The notes below the pieces were generated by a model. The model did no database searches, was not told the origin of the DNA, and was given only the letters and a program-made list of their open reading frames with translations. Below, one piece after another: positions 13,544 through 13,968 of a stretch of 13,968 bases of DNA (positions are counted from its first letter, which is position 1; each line of letters begins with the position of its first letter). Origin of the DNA: Truepera sp. (GTDB lineage Bacteria; Deinococcota; Deinococci; Deinococcales; Trueperaceae). The stretch is from assembly GCA_018333775.1 (NCBI GenBank), contig JAGXSO010000138.1, positions 1 through 13,968 on the forward strand. The letters are read 5' to 3'. Made by a program: the position numbers and the translations under genes.

Positions 13544-13968
13544 ATGAAAAGACTGACATGGCGAGTTTGGGGGGGACTAATTCTGGCCGGGCTGGTGCTG
13601 TTGGCAACGGCGGCGACCTGTAACGGTACGACCGGCGCCGAGCGGGAAGTGCGCGAGGCTATCGCCAAGGCGCTGCCCGATATGAAGCGGTATCAACTCG
13701 TTACCATCGACAATGAAGCGGAGGTTGTGGCGCAGCTCGAGGCGGCGATAGGCGACCCGGGGCCTGTGCGCGTGATGCTCCCGATCGTTGACGCCAATAA
13801 CCGGGTAAAGATGCACCAGTGGACGGCTTATCACGTCAACCTGCGCCAGCTCGACCGCGGCCTGTTGCAGCCCGACAGCAATATCGTAGCGGCGGCTGAA
13901 ATTAACCTGCTCGAGCCGAGCCGGACCTTCCAGGGCCTGCCCAACTGGGACGACGAGACCTTCTTTGC
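13544..13968 (+). CDS. Lipoprotein-like or exported protein, 3' end outside window
   Basis: An open frame starts at ATG 13544, with AGGAG eight bases upstream (13531-13535), and runs off the window after 141 complete codons. It begins MKRLTWRVWGG, followed by a hydrophobic core to residue 25 and C26, which resembles a lipoprotein signal, although the residue before the cysteine is Thr rather than the usual Gly, Ala or Ser. The visible mature part is moderately charged and mixes helices and strands; the segments VVAQLEAAIGDPGPVRVMLPIVDANNRV and AAAEINLLEPSRTFQG look structured. I do not recognise the family. It may form a unit with the exported protein upstream, but a 203-base gap separates them. 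Confidence 0.75.
   Translation, partial: MKRLTWRVWGGLILAGLVLLATAATCNGTTGAEREVREAIAKALPDMKRYQLVTIDNEAEVVAQLEAAIGDPGPVRVMLPIVDANNRVKMHQWTAYHVNLRQLDRGLLQPDSNIVAAAEINLLEPSRTFQGLPNWDDETFF

Overview
The window is bacterial, high-GC (about 60 percent by eye) and densely coded. Gene content and signals suggest the Deinococcota, possibly a Truepera-like lineage: two DUF990-type ABC-2 permeases with an ATPase, an Uma2-family protein, an ATP-type PEP carboxykinase, a two-domain MetRS, and several genes with a TANNNT -10 box only 5-9 bases before the start codon, the leaderless layout common in Deinococcus. This assignment is an inference, not a database match. No transposase, integrase, phage gene, CRISPR array or rRNA was seen.

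Layout. 1-2077: methionyl-tRNA synthetase (metG, +), preceded by a candidate attenuator: an extended -10 box, a 13-codon Met-rich ORF, a large stem-loop and a textbook intrinsic terminator that share bases. 2078-2361: two intergenic hairpins, then tRNA-Gln(TTG) on the minus strand with a near-consensus promoter. 2362-5873 (minus): pckA followed by an SLC13/DASS permease with two RCK_C domains, plausibly one operon for uptake of organic acids and their conversion to PEP. 5874-6038: divergent control region with two outward-facing CTTGCCG copies. 6039-6827 (+): DUF72 (YecE-like) protein.

6842-10036 (minus): four-gene operon, ABC ATPase, ABC-2 permease, Uma2-family PD-(D/E)XK protein, ABC-2 permease; the Uma2 gene lies between the two halves of the transporter and overlaps the second permease. 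10121-10797 (minus): VapBC-type toxin-antitoxin pair with a perfect 18-bp palindrome covering its promoter. 10930-12618 (minus): MFS transporter and TehB-like methyltransferase, stop and start codons abutting. 12714-13968 (+): an exported, C-terminally anchored protein of unknown function, then a lipoprotein-like ORF cut by the window edge, separated by about 200 bases holding a 14-nt tandem repeat.

Most of the window is ordinary metabolism and transport. The items most worth following up are the metG leader, the Uma2 gene inside the ABC operon, and the autoregulatory layout of the toxin-antitoxin promoter.
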